Source of the DNA: Pseudomonadota bacterium
GTDB lineage: Bacteria > Pseudomonadota > Alphaproteobacteria > Rhizobiales > Devosiaceae
NCBI GenBank assembly: GCA_023387585.1
Contig: JAEWHZ010000083.1
Location: 1-7,746 of the forward strand
Direction: 5' to 3'
DNA length: 7,746 nt
A program made the position numbers and the translations under genes. How positions within the stretch are numbered: the first letter of the stretch is position 1; every line of letters starts with the position of its first letter. Shown one piece after another: positions 1 through 7,117 of this stretch. The notes beneath the pieces are model-generated. The model searched no databases and was not told the origin of the DNA. It saw nothing but the letters and a program-made list of their open reading frames with translations.

Positions 1-551
1 GTCGGCTCGTCGGCGATGATGAGATCGGGCCGGCCCGCAAGCGCGGTGGCGATCATCACGCGCTGGCCCATGCCGCCGGAGATCTCGTGTGGATAAAGGT
101 CATAGACGCGGCGCGGCATCCTGATCCTGACCTTGTCCAACAGGTCGAGCACCTGTTCGCGTCCCTCGCGGTGGGTAACACGGCTGTGGAGGCGGACGGC
201 CTCGAGAATCTGCTCGCCGACCCGCATGGTCGGATTGAGCGAATATTTGGGGTCCTGCAGGATCATGCCGATACGGTGCCCGCGCACCGACAGCATGGCC
301 TTTTCGGAGGCGGACAGGAGGTCGGTTTCGCCGAAACGCATCTGGTCGGCCTCGATGCGGGCGATATCGGGCAGCAGCCGCAGGACAGCGCGCCCCAGGG
401 TCGACTTGCCGGAGCCGGATTCACCGACGATGCCGAGCTTGCCGGTGCCGGCGGTGAAGCTGACGTCGCGCAGCGCATGGACGGGCTCGCCGGCCTGGCC
501 GAAATAGACGTTGAGGTTCTTGACGACCAGTTCGGGACGATCCGCGTTCAT
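1..551 (-). CDS. ABC transporter ATP-binding protein, peptide/nickel (DppD/OppD) type, 3' end outside window
   Basis: This is the cytoplasmic ATPase subunit that would power the importer encoded by the two preceding permease genes. About 183 residues are visible. They include a complete Walker A (GESGSGKST, residues 43-51), a Q-loop glutamine (Q99, in QDPKYSLNPT), the ABC signature ISGGMGQR (157-164) and Walker B LIIADEP (177-183), where the window ends. QDPxxSLNP and SGGMxQR are typical of the DppD/OppD family. The start ATG at 551-549 overlaps the stop of the upstream permease as ATGA, which fixes the start and suggests translational coupling. The signature carries Gly where Arg or Gln is common (SGGMGQR), a mild variation. 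The C-terminal domain, and whether the protein is fused to a second DppF-like ATPase, cannot be seen. The family is sure; the substrate is not. Confidence 0.95.
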   Translation of the reverse strand, partial: MNADRPELVVKNLNVYFGQAGEPVHALRDVSFTAGTGKLGIVGESGSGKSTLGRAVLRLLPDIARIEADQMRFGETDLLSASEKAMLSVRGHRIGMILQDPKYSLNPTMRVGEQILEAVRLHSRVTHREGREQVLDLLDKVRIRMPRRVYDLYPHEISGGMGQRVMIATALAGRPDLIIADEP

Positions 552-1453
552 CGGCCGACCCTCGGGTCGAGCGCGTCGCGCAGCGTGTCGCCGACGAGAT
601 TGAAGGAAAGGCTGGTGACGAGGATGGCGAGCCCCGGAAAGGTCGCGACCCACCAGTAGTCGAGCATGAAGCGGCGTCCGGCCGAGATCATGGTGCCCCA
701 TTCGGACATCGGCGGCTGCGCGCCCAGCCCGAGAAAGCCGAGCCCGGCCGCGGTCAGGATGACCCCGGCCATGTTCAGCGTCAGCCGGACGAGCACCGAA
801 GGCAGGCAGAGCGGCACCACGTGCCGCCAGAGGACGCGCAACGGGCGGGCGCCGTAGAGCCGCGCGGCAGCGATGTAGTCGGAGGAGCGGATGGTGAGCG
901 TTTCGGCGCGGGCGAGCCGGGCGATGCTCGGCCAGCCGGTCAGCGCGATGGCGAAAACCGCGTTCTGGAGCCCCGCCCCGAGGGCCGCGACGAAGGCGAG
1001 CGCGAGGACGAGCGAGGGGAAGGACAGGAAGATGTCGACGATGCGCATGAGGATGCGGTCGGTCCAGCCGCCGAAATAGCCGGCGACCACGCCGATGACG
1101 AGCCCGATCGGGGCAACGAGCAGCGAAACGCCGAGAACGATCAGCAGCGTGGTGCGCGCGCCGTAGAGCAGGCGGCTGAACAGGTCCCGCCCGTACTGGT
1201 CGGTGCCGGCGAGATGATCGAGGCTCGGCGGCAGCAGCGTGGCGCGCAGATCCTGCGCGTTGGGATCATAGGGACTGATCAGCGGGGCGAACAGGGCGAG
1301 GACGATGAAGACGGCGAGGATGATGGCGCCGATCGCGCCCGGCAGATTGTAGCGGAACAGCCCGACGAAGCGGTCGAGCGCCTCGAGCGTGCGCCGGAAC
1401 GGCGGAACCGCGATGCCGGGGGCGTCGAGCGGACCGGTGTTGATATTGCTCAT
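548..1453 (-). CDS. ABC transporter permease, DppC/OppC type
   Basis: This is an inner-membrane permease of 301 residues, the usual DppC size. A short cytoplasmic N-terminus leads into a first membrane helix at about 40-59. It is followed by the DppC hallmark GTDQYGRD (83-90) and the permease domain with further helices near 101-125, 145-172, 222-244 and 268-288. The EAA coupling loop, which contacts the ATPase, lies at about 193-214 (YIAAARLYGARPLRVLWRHVVP region). The chosen ATG at 1453-1451 overlaps the stop of the upstream permease as ATGA. The open frame continues well upstream, but that part lies inside the other permease gene and lacks permease character. The stop overlaps the ATPase start in the same way. 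It should pair with the 356-residue permease as a heterodimeric channel; the transported solute cannot be read from the sequence. Confidence 0.95.
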   Translation of the reverse strand: MSNINTGPLDAPGIAVPPFRRTLEALDRFVGLFRYNLPGAIGAIILAVFIVLALFAPLISPYDPNAQDLRATLLPPSLDHLAGTDQYGRDLFSRLLYGARTTLLIVLGVSLLVAPIGLVIGVVAGYFGGWTDRILMRIVDIFLSFPSLVLALAFVAALGAGLQNAVFAIALTGWPSIARLARAETLTIRSSDYIAAARLYGARPLRVLWRHVVPLCLPSVLVRLTLNMAGVILTAAGLGFLGLGAQPPMSEWGTMISAGRRFMLDYWWVATFPGLAILVTSLSFNLVGDTLRDALDPRVGR

Positions 1454-2520
1454 TTCGTCCTCGGATCGAAGATGCGGTAGAGAACGTCGCTCAATCCGTT
1501 CAGCCCCACGAAGATCGCCCCGATCAGCAGCGTCGAGGCCATGACCGCGTTCATGTCCCCGACCAGCAGCGCATTGGTGAAATACTGGCCGAGCCCGGGC
1601 CAGGCGAAGACGGATTCGATCAAGACGGTCCCCTCCAGCAGCCCGCCATAGGCGAGCGCGACGATGGTCAGGAGCTGGACCCGGATGTTGCGGAAGGCGT
1701 GCCGCCAGACGACGGTACGGCGTGAAAGCCCCTTCACACGGGCGGCGATGATGTATTCCTGCGGCAGTTGCTCGATCATGAAGCTGCGCGTCATGCGCCC
1801 GATGAAGGCGACGGAGGCGTAGCCGAGGATCGAGGCCGGCAGGATGAGGTGGTTGATGGCGTCCCAAAACACCGCCCAGTCGCCGGCAAGGGCGGCATCT
1901 ATGGTGTTGAAGCCAGTGACGCGCGGAACGAGATCGAGATTGTAGAGGCTGAGCTGCCCGGAGCCGCCGACCCAGCCGAGCCAGGCGTAGAAGACGACGA
2001 GCCCGATCAGTCCGAACCAGAAGACCGGCGTCGAATAGCCGAGCAGCATCACGAAGCGGCTGATATGGTCGATGGCATTGCCGCGATTGGTTGCGGCCAG
2101 AACGCCGAGCGGGATGCCGACCGCCATGCCGATGAGGATGGCGAAGGTCGACAGCTCGATGGTGGCCGGGAAGGCGCGGGCGAGGTCGGACCAGACGGGA
2201 TTGCCCGTCAGCCGCGCATTGCCGAAATCGCCGCGCAGCACGTCGCCGAGATAGGCGAGGAATTGCTCGACGAGCGGGCGGTCTAGGCCGAGCTCGCGGG
2301 CGACCCGCGCATAGGTCTCGGCATCGGCCTCCTCGCCGATGATGGCGAGGACCGGGTCGATCGGGAGTACCCGGCCGATGAAGAAGGTGATCGCGAACAG
2401 CCCGAGAAAGGTCGCGAGGATCGAGGCGGCGGCGCCGATCGCGCCGCCCGCCTTTCCGGCGATCCGATCGAGCCGGCCGGTGTCCCGGCCAGCCGTATCC
2501 GTGTCTGCCGTTCGCGCCAT
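1450..2520 (-). CDS. ABC transporter permease, DppB/OppB type
   Basis: This inner-membrane permease has 356 residues. The N-terminal hydrophobic helix (about 32-50) is followed by the family-typical periplasmic segment with LGLDRPLVEQF (78-88) and LRGDFG (95-100). The permease domain has helices near 122-143, 157-182, 226-240, 281-300 and 325-345. The EAA loop is at about 255-278 (EYIIAARVKGLSRRTVVWRHAFRN region). The protein ends in FDPRTK, a common DppB-type ending. The N-terminus before the first helix is about 15 residues longer than I expect for the family and is polar, but no other methionine start is available nearby. An AAGGA-like ribosome site lies inside the end of the binding-protein gene, whose stop is 7 bp upstream. 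The 3' end overlaps the second permease by 4 bp. It forms the channel with that protein. Confidence 0.95.
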   Translation of the reverse strand: MARTADTDTAGRDTGRLDRIAGKAGGAIGAAASILATFLGLFAITFFIGRVLPIDPVLAIIGEEADAETYARVARELGLDRPLVEQFLAYLGDVLRGDFGNARLTGNPVWSDLARAFPATIELSTFAILIGMAVGIPLGVLAATNRGNAIDHISRFVMLLGYSTPVFWFGLIGLVVFYAWLGWVGGSGQLSLYNLDLVPRVTGFNTIDAALAGDWAVFWDAINHLILPASILGYASVAFIGRMTRSFMIEQLPQEYIIAARVKGLSRRTVVWRHAFRNIRVQLLTIVALAYGGLLEGTVLIESVFAWPGLGQYFTNALLVGDMNAVMASTLLIGAIFVGLNGLSDVLYRIFDPRTK

Positions 2521-2527
2521 GAAGCGG

Positions 2528-4117
2528 TCAGTCCTTGTTCACGAAGAAGAAATGCGGCGAACGCGACTGCTGCTCGATCAGCCCGTTGACGGAAGCCCTG
2601 ACGGCCGCCGGCTGGGTGGCCGCCGCGATGGCGAGCAGCGGCGGATCGGAGGCGATCAGCAGCTCCTGGATCTCTTCATAGAGCGCGATGCGCCGGTCGT
2701 CGTCCAGTTCCTCGCGCGCGGCGGCCGTCAGCTCGGTGAGCTCGGGGATGTCCCAGGAGGTGCGCCAGGCGAGGCTGTTGGTGGGGCCGTCCGGGCCGTT
2801 GTCGATATTGCTGGTATAGGCCTGGATGGCGCCGAGCACGTTGGGCATCTGCGCGCCGGAGCGGCCGACCACCATCGAGAAATCGCGATCGGTCATCCGG
2901 CCGTAGACCTGGGTGCCGTTGCCCTGGAGGATCTCGGCGCGGATGCCGGCCTGGGCGAGGCTCGCCTGCACGGCGGTGGCGATGTCGTTGAAGGGCGCCT
3001 CGGCAAGAACCCTGATCTCGGCGTCGAAGCCGTCCGGATAGCCGGCCTCGGCGAGGATCGCCTTCGCGCGCTCCACGTCGAGCTCGTAGCCGGGGTCCGC
3101 GATTGCGCCCGGATAGGTATCGGGCACGGGAACCTGGCGCACGGTACCGTAATCGCCGATGACGGAGGCCTGGATGCCTTCATAGTCGATCAGCCAGGGC
3201 AGCGCGGCGCGCACGCCGGGCTCGGCGAAGGGCCCGTCCTTCGTGCTGACGGCGAGATAGTAGAAGCCGCCGCTCGCCACCTTGTGGATCTCGATGTCGT
3301 CCCGCGTGCCGAGGACCTGCAGGTCGGTGGTCGACAGCGTGCGGGCGACGTCGATGTCGCCGCTCTCGATCAGGAGCCGCTGGGTCTGGGATTCGGGGAT
3401 GTGGCGCAGCACCACGCGGCGCAGCTCGGCATCGCCGCGCCAATAGCCGTCGACGCGGTCGAGGATGACGACGTCGTTGGCGCTCCAGCGGCTGAGGGAG
3501 AACGGGCCGGAGCCGGCCGAATTGTTGGTAAGCCAGGCTCGGCCCCAGTCGCCGTCCGCCTCATGGGAGGCGACCGTCTCGGCGTCGACGACGTTCCCGA
3601 CGGTGCGCGCGAGGGTATACAGGATGGTCTCGGGGCTGACCGGGTCGGCGAGATCGAGGGTCAGGGTGAAATCGTCGGCGACGGTCAGCTTGTCCGCCAT
3701 GTTCTCGGCCGTGTAGCCGAGCTCGCGCAGAAGCGAGGCGGGACCCAGATTGAGGGCCATGACGCGCTCGAGCGACCATGCCGCATCCCGGGCCGTGACC
3801 GGATTGCCGGACTGGAAGACCGCATCGCGCCGCAAGGTGAAGGTGATGCTCCCGTTCTCGTCGACCACCCAGGATTCGGCGAGACCCGGCACGACGGTGC
3901 TCGGATCGTCGGGCTGCATCTCGACCAGCCGGTCATAGATATTGGTCAGGATATCGAACGCCTCGGTGCCGACCGCCTCGGCCGGATCGAGCGTGAGCAC
4001 GTTGCTCATGGACAGGCCGATGACGAGCTGGTCGGCGGGCACCTGAGCCATGACGCCGGCCGGCGCCGCCACCAGCATCGCGGCCATGGCGATGGATGCT
4101 GCAAAGCGATGTTTCAT
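2528..4117 (-). CDS. Periplasmic solute-binding protein, family 5 (SBP_bac_5), peptide/nickel type
   Basis: This 529-residue secreted protein captures the solute and delivers it to the permeases. It starts with a typical Sec signal peptide: KHR, a hydrophobic core at 6-22, and probable cleavage after VMA at residue 24. No lipobox cysteine is seen, so it should be free in the periplasm of a Gram-negative cell. Family-5 features follow in order: an N-terminal lobe with LDPAEAVGTEAFDILTNIYDRLVE (43-66) and PGLAESWVVDENG (77-89), then GSGPFSLSRW (202-211), YWRGDAELRRVVLRHIPE (225-242), and the late VERAKAILAEAGYPDGFD (348-365). Length is normal for the cluster. A GGAGGA ribosome site (4126-4121) lies close to the ATG. 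The gene follows the SDR gene by 26 bp. Members of this family bind peptides, but others bind nickel, opines or sugars; here the neighbours suggest an acidic sugar or conjugate. Confidence 0.95.
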   Translation of the reverse strand: MKHRFAASIAMAAMLVAAPAGVMAQVPADQLVIGLSMSNVLTLDPAEAVGTEAFDILTNIYDRLVEMQPDDPSTVVPGLAESWVVDENGSITFTLRRDAVFQSGNPVTARDAAWSLERVMALNLGPASLLRELGYTAENMADKLTVADDFTLTLDLADPVSPETILYTLARTVGNVVDAETVASHEADGDWGRAWLTNNSAGSGPFSLSRWSANDVVILDRVDGYWRGDAELRRVVLRHIPESQTQRLLIESGDIDVARTLSTTDLQVLGTRDDIEIHKVASGGFYYLAVSTKDGPFAEPGVRAALPWLIDYEGIQASVIGDYGTVRQVPVPDTYPGAIADPGYELDVERAKAILAEAGYPDGFDAEIRVLAEAPFNDIATAVQASLAQAGIRAEILQGNGTQVYGRMTDRDFSMVVGRSGAQMPNVLGAIQAYTSNIDNGPDGPTNSLAWRTSWDIPELTELTAAAREELDDDRRIALYEEIQELLIASDPPLLAIAAATQPAAVRASVNGLIEQQSRSPHFFFVNKD

Positions 4118-4143
4118 GTTTCCTCCATTTGGGCGTTGAACGG

Positions 4144-4893
4144 TCAGGAAAAGACCACGCCGCCATTGATGTCGAAGCAGCCGCCGGTGACGTAGCCGGC
4201 GTTTTCGGACGAGAGCCAGGCCGCGAACTCGGCGACTTCCTCGGCGCGCCCTTCCCGCTTGAGAACAGCGGCCTGGGCGGTGCGGGCCCGCGCGTCATCG
4301 TGGGTGAAAGTGTCGTGGAAGGTGGTCGAGATCATGCCGGGGCACAGCGCGTTGACCCGGATGTCCGGGCCGAGCTCCTTGGCGAGGCCACGCGTGAACG
4401 TCATCACAGCACCCTTCGATGTCGCGTAGGCCAGCGCGCCGGGACCGCCGCCGTCGCGCCCCGCCTGCGACGCGAAGGTGACGATCGCGCCGCCCTTCGG
4501 CATGTGGGGGACCACCGCCTGGGCGGTGAGAAAGAGGCTCGTCACGTTGAGGTCCATGACCTTGTGCCAGAAGTCGCCGTCCATTTCGGCGAGCCTCTTG
4601 CGCGCGACGAGGCCGCCGGTGACGAATTGCAGGATGTCGATCCTGGGGCCGAAGGCGGAACGGGTCTCCTCGACGGCGCGCGAAACGCCCTCGGCGGTGG
4701 TGAGGTCCGCCTTGATCGCGATCATGCGGCCGGGACCGTCGCCGGCCTCGGCGAGCGTTTCGGCGGCGGCGGCCTCGCTCGCCGAATGGACGATCGCGAC
4801 ACTGGCGCCGCGGCGGACAAGCGCGAGGCCGCAGGCCTTTCCGATATCGCGTGCGCCCCCGGCGACCAGAGCGACCTTGCCTTCAAAATTCAT
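4144..4893 (-). CDS. Short-chain dehydrogenase/reductase (classical SDR)
   Basis: This is a 249-residue NAD(P)-dependent oxidoreductase of the FabG/KduD-like classical SDR type. The Rossmann cofactor motif is AGGARDIG (11-18). The catalytic residues are N116 (DLNV), S142, Y156 and K160 (YATSK), and the C-terminal signature is RVNALCPGMI (179-188), with YVTGGCFDINGG near the end. R15 matches the position that favours NADP(H) in FabG, so NADP use is possible. Two motifs depart from the textbook: Thr and the second Gly of TGxxxGxG are Ala11 and Asp16, and the usual NNAG is replaced by VTGG (91-94). Spacing between the catalytic Ser and Tyr is one residue longer than in FabG because of a Gly-rich turn (147-152). 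An AAGGTG ribosome site (4903-4898) precedes the ATG. Lying between regulator and transporter, it probably acts on the imported compound or its product. The true substrate is unknown; automatic names such as 3-oxoacyl-ACP reductase should not be trusted. Confidence 0.93.
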   Translation of the reverse strand: MNFEGKVALVAGGARDIGKACGLALVRRGASVAIVHSASEAAAAETLAEAGDGPGRMIAIKADLTTAEGVSRAVEETRSAFGPRIDILQFVTGGLVARKRLAEMDGDFWHKVMDLNVTSLFLTAQAVVPHMPKGGAIVTFASQAGRDGGGPGALAYATSKGAVMTFTRGLAKELGPDIRVNALCPGMISTTFHDTFTHDDARARTAQAAVLKREGRAEEVAEFAAWLSSENAGYVTGGCFDINGGVVFS

Positions 4894-4965
4894 TTTTCAC
4901 CTTGCTTTCGTCATGTCTGGTGTTTCCGAACCGCAAAATCGGCATCCTCATTTGCTGGAAACGAA

Positions 4966-5757
4966 CTAGGTCTGCGCCGCCTCGCGCGGCAGCGGCTCGG
5001 GCGCTCTTGCGCCCGGCTTGCCGCCGCCGCTGGCTGCCTGGATGAAGTCCCACAGCCTGTGGTCCTCGCCGAGCTGCCAGACCTTGCGGTCGACGTCGCC
5101 GAGATGGTTTTCGATGGCGCGCGCCGCGCGCTCGGGATCGCGCAGCGCGATGGCCTCGATGATCTCCTCATGCTCGCGCATGACCTCATCGATCCGGCGG
5201 ATGCCGAGACGGTTTCTAAGGCTGCGAATGCGGTCCACCTCGACCTTGGTGGCCTTGATCACCGGGACCAGCCCGCCGAGCCCGGCAGCTTCGAAGATCA
5301 GGGCATGGAACTGCTCGTCGCACAGAAAGAAGCTCCAGAAATCGGAGGCGCCAAGCACCTCCTTCTGGCGCGAGAAACTTGCGCGCAGGCCGATGACGTC
5401 GCGGTCGGTGCGCAGTTCGGCCGCACGCATGACGGCGGCGCGCTCGAGGTGGAACCGGGCGAAACAGCCCTCCTTGAACCGCTCGATGTCGATGGGGGCG
5501 ACACGGGTGCCGCTGCGCGGGGCCACGACGACGAGCCGCTCCTCGACAAGCCGCAGCAGCGCCTCGCGCACCGGGGTCTTGCTGATGCCGAAATGGGCCG
5601 CGATCTCGCGGTCGGACAAGGGCCTGCCCGGGGCGAGACGCACCTCGACGATGGCGGTGCGCAGCGCGTCATGCACTTGCGCCACGAGCGAGGTCGTCTC
5701 GGTGCGGCGCGTTTCGGCCAGCACGTCGGCGATCGGGGTGTGAGGATCAAAACCCAT
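4966..5757 (-). CDS. GntR-family transcriptional regulator, FCD (FadR) subfamily
   Basis: This 263-residue DNA-binding regulator is the first gene of the minus-strand run. The N-terminal winged helix-turn-helix spans roughly 25-88, with the family signature LSDREIAAHFGISKTPVREALLRLVEE (47-73) and the wing VAPRSGTRVA (78-87). The C-terminal all-helical FCD ligand domain shows the expected metal/ligand residues D147 and H151 (CDEQFH), H196 (REHEEI) and H218 (ENHLGD). About 18 residues precede the HTH, and a Gly/Pro/Ala-rich tail of about 20 residues (243-263) follows the FCD domain; both are probably disordered. An excellent AAGGAGG ribosome site (5769-5763) lies 5 nt before the ATG. FCD regulators are commonly local repressors released by a carboxylate metabolite. 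Its divergent neighbour and the inverted repeats in the spacer make it the likely regulator of both transcription units, including its own. Confidence 0.95.
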   Translation of the reverse strand: MGFDPHTPIADVLAETRRTETTSLVAQVHDALRTAIVEVRLAPGRPLSDREIAAHFGISKTPVREALLRLVEERLVVVAPRSGTRVAPIDIERFKEGCFARFHLERAAVMRAAELRTDRDVIGLRASFSRQKEVLGASDFWSFFLCDEQFHALIFEAAGLGGLVPVIKATKVEVDRIRSLRNRLGIRRIDEVMREHEEIIEAIALRDPERAARAIENHLGDVDRKVWQLGEDHRLWDFIQAASGGGKPGARAPEPLPREAAQT

Positions 5758-5777
5758 CGGGGCCTCCTTGGAAAACT

Positions 5778-5806
5778 GACATATCAGTTGAGTATGTGAT
5801 ATTCAA
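5778..5806 (-). promoter_or_regulatory. Possible sigma-70 promoter for the regulator-SDR-transporter operon
   Basis: Reading the minus strand, TTGAAT (5806-5801) and TATGTC (5783-5778) are separated by 17 bp. They match the -35 consensus at 4 of 6 positions and the -10 at 3 of 6. A start about 7 nt downstream would fall just before the AAGGAGG site of the GntR gene. The -10 lies inside the inverted repeat, so a bound repressor would block it. Weak match; unproven. Confidence 0.25.
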
Positions 5807-5816
5807 GTGCTAGGTT
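5788..5816 (+). promoter_or_regulatory. Possible promoter for the dehydratase gene
   Basis: TTGAGT (5788-5793) and TAGGTT (5811-5816) are 17 bp apart on the plus strand. The -35 is fair and the -10 poor. The implied start near 5823 leaves a roughly 20-nt leader containing the GAGG ribosome site (5832-5835), 7 nt before the ATG. The -35 overlaps the right arm of the inverted repeat, and the TGATAT element at 5797 lies between the two boxes. This suits repression by the divergent GntR protein. Confidence 0.2.
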
Positions 5817-5842
5817 TTGATATCTTAGAATGAGGTCCGTTC

Positions 5843-7090
5843 ATGAGAATCGCCGAGGTCAGGGTCACCCCAGTGGCCATCCCCGACATGCCTTTGATAA
5901 ACTGCAAGGGCGTCCACCAACCCTATGCGCTGCGCTCGGTCATCGAGGTCGTTTGCGAGGACGGCACGGTGGGCATCGCGGAAGGATATGGGGGCTCGAA
6001 GGCACTGGCGGGCCAGTTCCGCGCGGCGCCGGCGCTGGCCGGGCTCGACCCCTTCCACCTCAATGATCTGGCCGGGCGGGTGAAGGCGGCGCTGCCCGAG
6101 GGCGGCGGCGTCAACGCCAAGACTGCGGTGGCCGATCACAAGCTGACCGACGTCGTGACCTCAGCTTTCGAGGTGGCGCTGCTCGACATCCAGGGCAAGG
6201 TGCTGGACCGGCCGGTGAGCGATCTTCTGGGCGGCGCGGTTCGCGAGACGGTGCCGTTCAGCGCCTATCTCTTCTTCAAGTTCGGCGCGCATCCGGGCGC
6301 CGAGCCGGACCGGTTCGGCGAGGTGCTGACGCCGGAGGCGATGGTCGAACAGGCGCGCGACCTCGTCGGGCGCTACGGCTTCGGCTCGCTCAAGCTCAAG
6401 GGCGGCGTTCTTGAACCCGATCTCGAGATCGAAACGATGCTCAGGCTCAGGGAGGCGTTCCCGAATCATCCGCTGAGGATCGATCCGAACGGGGCGTGGA
6501 GCGTCGAGACGGCGATCCGGATCGCCCGGGCGCTGGAGGGCGTGCTCGAATATCTCGAGGATCCCGTGCTCGGCATGGACGCGATGGCTGAGGTCGCCGC
6601 CAATACCTCGACCCCGCTCGCCACCAACCTGGCGGTGATCGAATACGATCACGTCGGCGAGGCCTATCTCAAGAAGGCGGTGAAGATCGTTCTCGCCGAC
6701 CACCATTACTGGGGCGGGATGCGAAGCTGCACGCATCTGGGCAAGCTCTGCCAGGCGCTCGAATTCGGGGTCTCGATGCATTCGAACACCCATCTCGGCA
6801 TCTCGCTGGCGGCAATGGCGCATTCCGCCGCCGCGCTACCGAACCTGACCTATGCCTGCGACACGCATTATCCGTGGGTCGAGGGGCATGAAGTGATCAC
6901 CGAGCCGTTCACCTTCACGAATGGCGCCATCTCTGCGCCCTCCGGACCGGGCTTGGGCGTTTCGATCGACCCGGACCGACTTGCAGCGCTAGCCGCGAAC
7001 TACCGCAATTGCGGCGTGGTCGAGCGCGACGACACGGCCTATATGAAGCAGTTCGATCCCACCTACGAAAGGCGCGTTCCGCGCTGGTAG
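5843..7090 (+). CDS. Enolase-superfamily acid-sugar dehydratase, glucarate dehydratase subgroup
   Basis: This 415-residue cytoplasmic Mg-dependent enzyme probably dehydrates an aldarate or related sugar acid to a keto-deoxy acid. Visible active-site elements are the KxK base pair K184/K186 (KLKGG), metal-ligand region D214-P-N216 (DPNGAW), E239 in EDP, N262 (ATN), the Asp-His dyad D286 (ADHHYW) and H313 (HSNTH), and DTHYPW (340-345). Spacings K186-D214, D214-E239 and D286-H313 match, within a residue, those I recall for E. coli GudD. Likely substrate contacts also align with that enzyme: H25, Y142 and R395. It is about 30 residues shorter than E. coli GudD, and the loop between EDP and ATN lacks about six residues. 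The subgroup is clear, but the exact substrate (glucarate, idarate, galactarate or another) is not. The start is set by GAGG 7 nt upstream. It diverges from the GntR-SDR-transporter operon and probably shares its control. Confidence 0.92.
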   Translation: MRIAEVRVTPVAIPDMPLINCKGVHQPYALRSVIEVVCEDGTVGIAEGYGGSKALAGQFRAAPALAGLDPFHLNDLAGRVKAALPEGGGVNAKTAVADHKLTDVVTSAFEVALLDIQGKVLDRPVSDLLGGAVRETVPFSAYLFFKFGAHPGAEPDRFGEVLTPEAMVEQARDLVGRYGFGSLKLKGGVLEPDLEIETMLRLREAFPNHPLRIDPNGAWSVETAIRIARALEGVLEYLEDPVLGMDAMAEVAANTSTPLATNLAVIEYDHVGEAYLKKAVKIVLADHHYWGGMRSCTHLGKLCQALEFGVSMHSNTHLGISLAAMAHSAAALPNLTYACDTHYPWVEGHEVITEPFTFTNGAISAPSGPGLGVSIDPDRLAALAANYRNCGVVERDDTAYMKQFDPTYERRVPRW

Positions 7091-7103
7091 TTTGTGCGGG
7101 CCC

Positions 7104-7117
7104 GTCCTCGCGAGGAC
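7104..7117. repeat. 14-bp perfect palindrome after the dehydratase stop
   Basis: GTCCTCGCGAGGAC is its own reverse complement and begins 13 nt after the dehydratase stop codon. In RNA it could form a 5-bp stem with a CGCG loop, followed by CTCTT rather than a real U-tract. It may protect the 3' end of the message or be a protein-binding site. It is too poor in T to be called a terminator by itself. Confidence 0.45.

Larger units (their letters stand above)
5774..5824. promoter_or_regulatory. Probable GntR operator region with inverted repeat and three related elements
   Basis: The 85-bp divergent spacer contains AACTGACATATCAGTT (5774-5789), two 6-bp inverted arms (AACTGA / TCAGTT) around a 4-bp centre. 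Related elements recur on the plus strand: TGACATATCA at 5777, TGATATTCA at 5797 and TGATATC at 5818. Their starts are 20 and 21 bp apart, so they would lie on one face of the helix. Further arms pair across sites (ACATA 5779-5783 with TATGT 5793-5797; ATATCA 5781-5786 with TGATAT 5797-5802). GntR/FCD proteins bind short palindromes as dimers, often in the shared promoter beside their own gene. Binding of this protein here is an inference from position and symmetry. Confidence 0.55.

Noticed and set aside
821..1480. A 219-codon plus-strand open frame rich in Glu, Asp, Arg and Gly
   Set aside because: It is the antisense shadow of the DppC-type permease; its extreme charge bias reflects the complementary codons of hydrophobic helices.
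1454..1867. Upstream extension of the second permease to give 439 codons
   Set aside because: The extra part overlaps the first permease in another frame and is Arg/His/Ala-rich without family similarity. The ATG at 1453 has the ATGA overlap and normal DppC length.
2339..4195. A 618-codon plus-strand open frame opposite the binding-protein gene
   Set aside because: It is antisense to a gene with a signal peptide, family motifs and a strong ribosome site. Its translation is low-complexity (Gly, Asp, Arg, Val, Ala) with no domain. Long antisense frames are expected opposite GC-rich coding sequence.
4096..5799. A 567-codon plus-strand open frame opposite the SDR and GntR genes
   Set aside because: It spans two well-supported minus-strand genes and the gap between them, has biased composition and shows no recognisable motif.
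5826..5831. TAGAAT, a 5-of-6 match to a -10 box
   Set aside because: It abuts the GAGG ribosome site and would leave only about 5 nt before the dehydratase ATG, with no good -35 at the right distance.
6161..6823. Minus-strand 220-codon frame inside the dehydratase
   Set aside because: It is antisense to conserved active-site motifs of the dehydratase and has no motif of its own.
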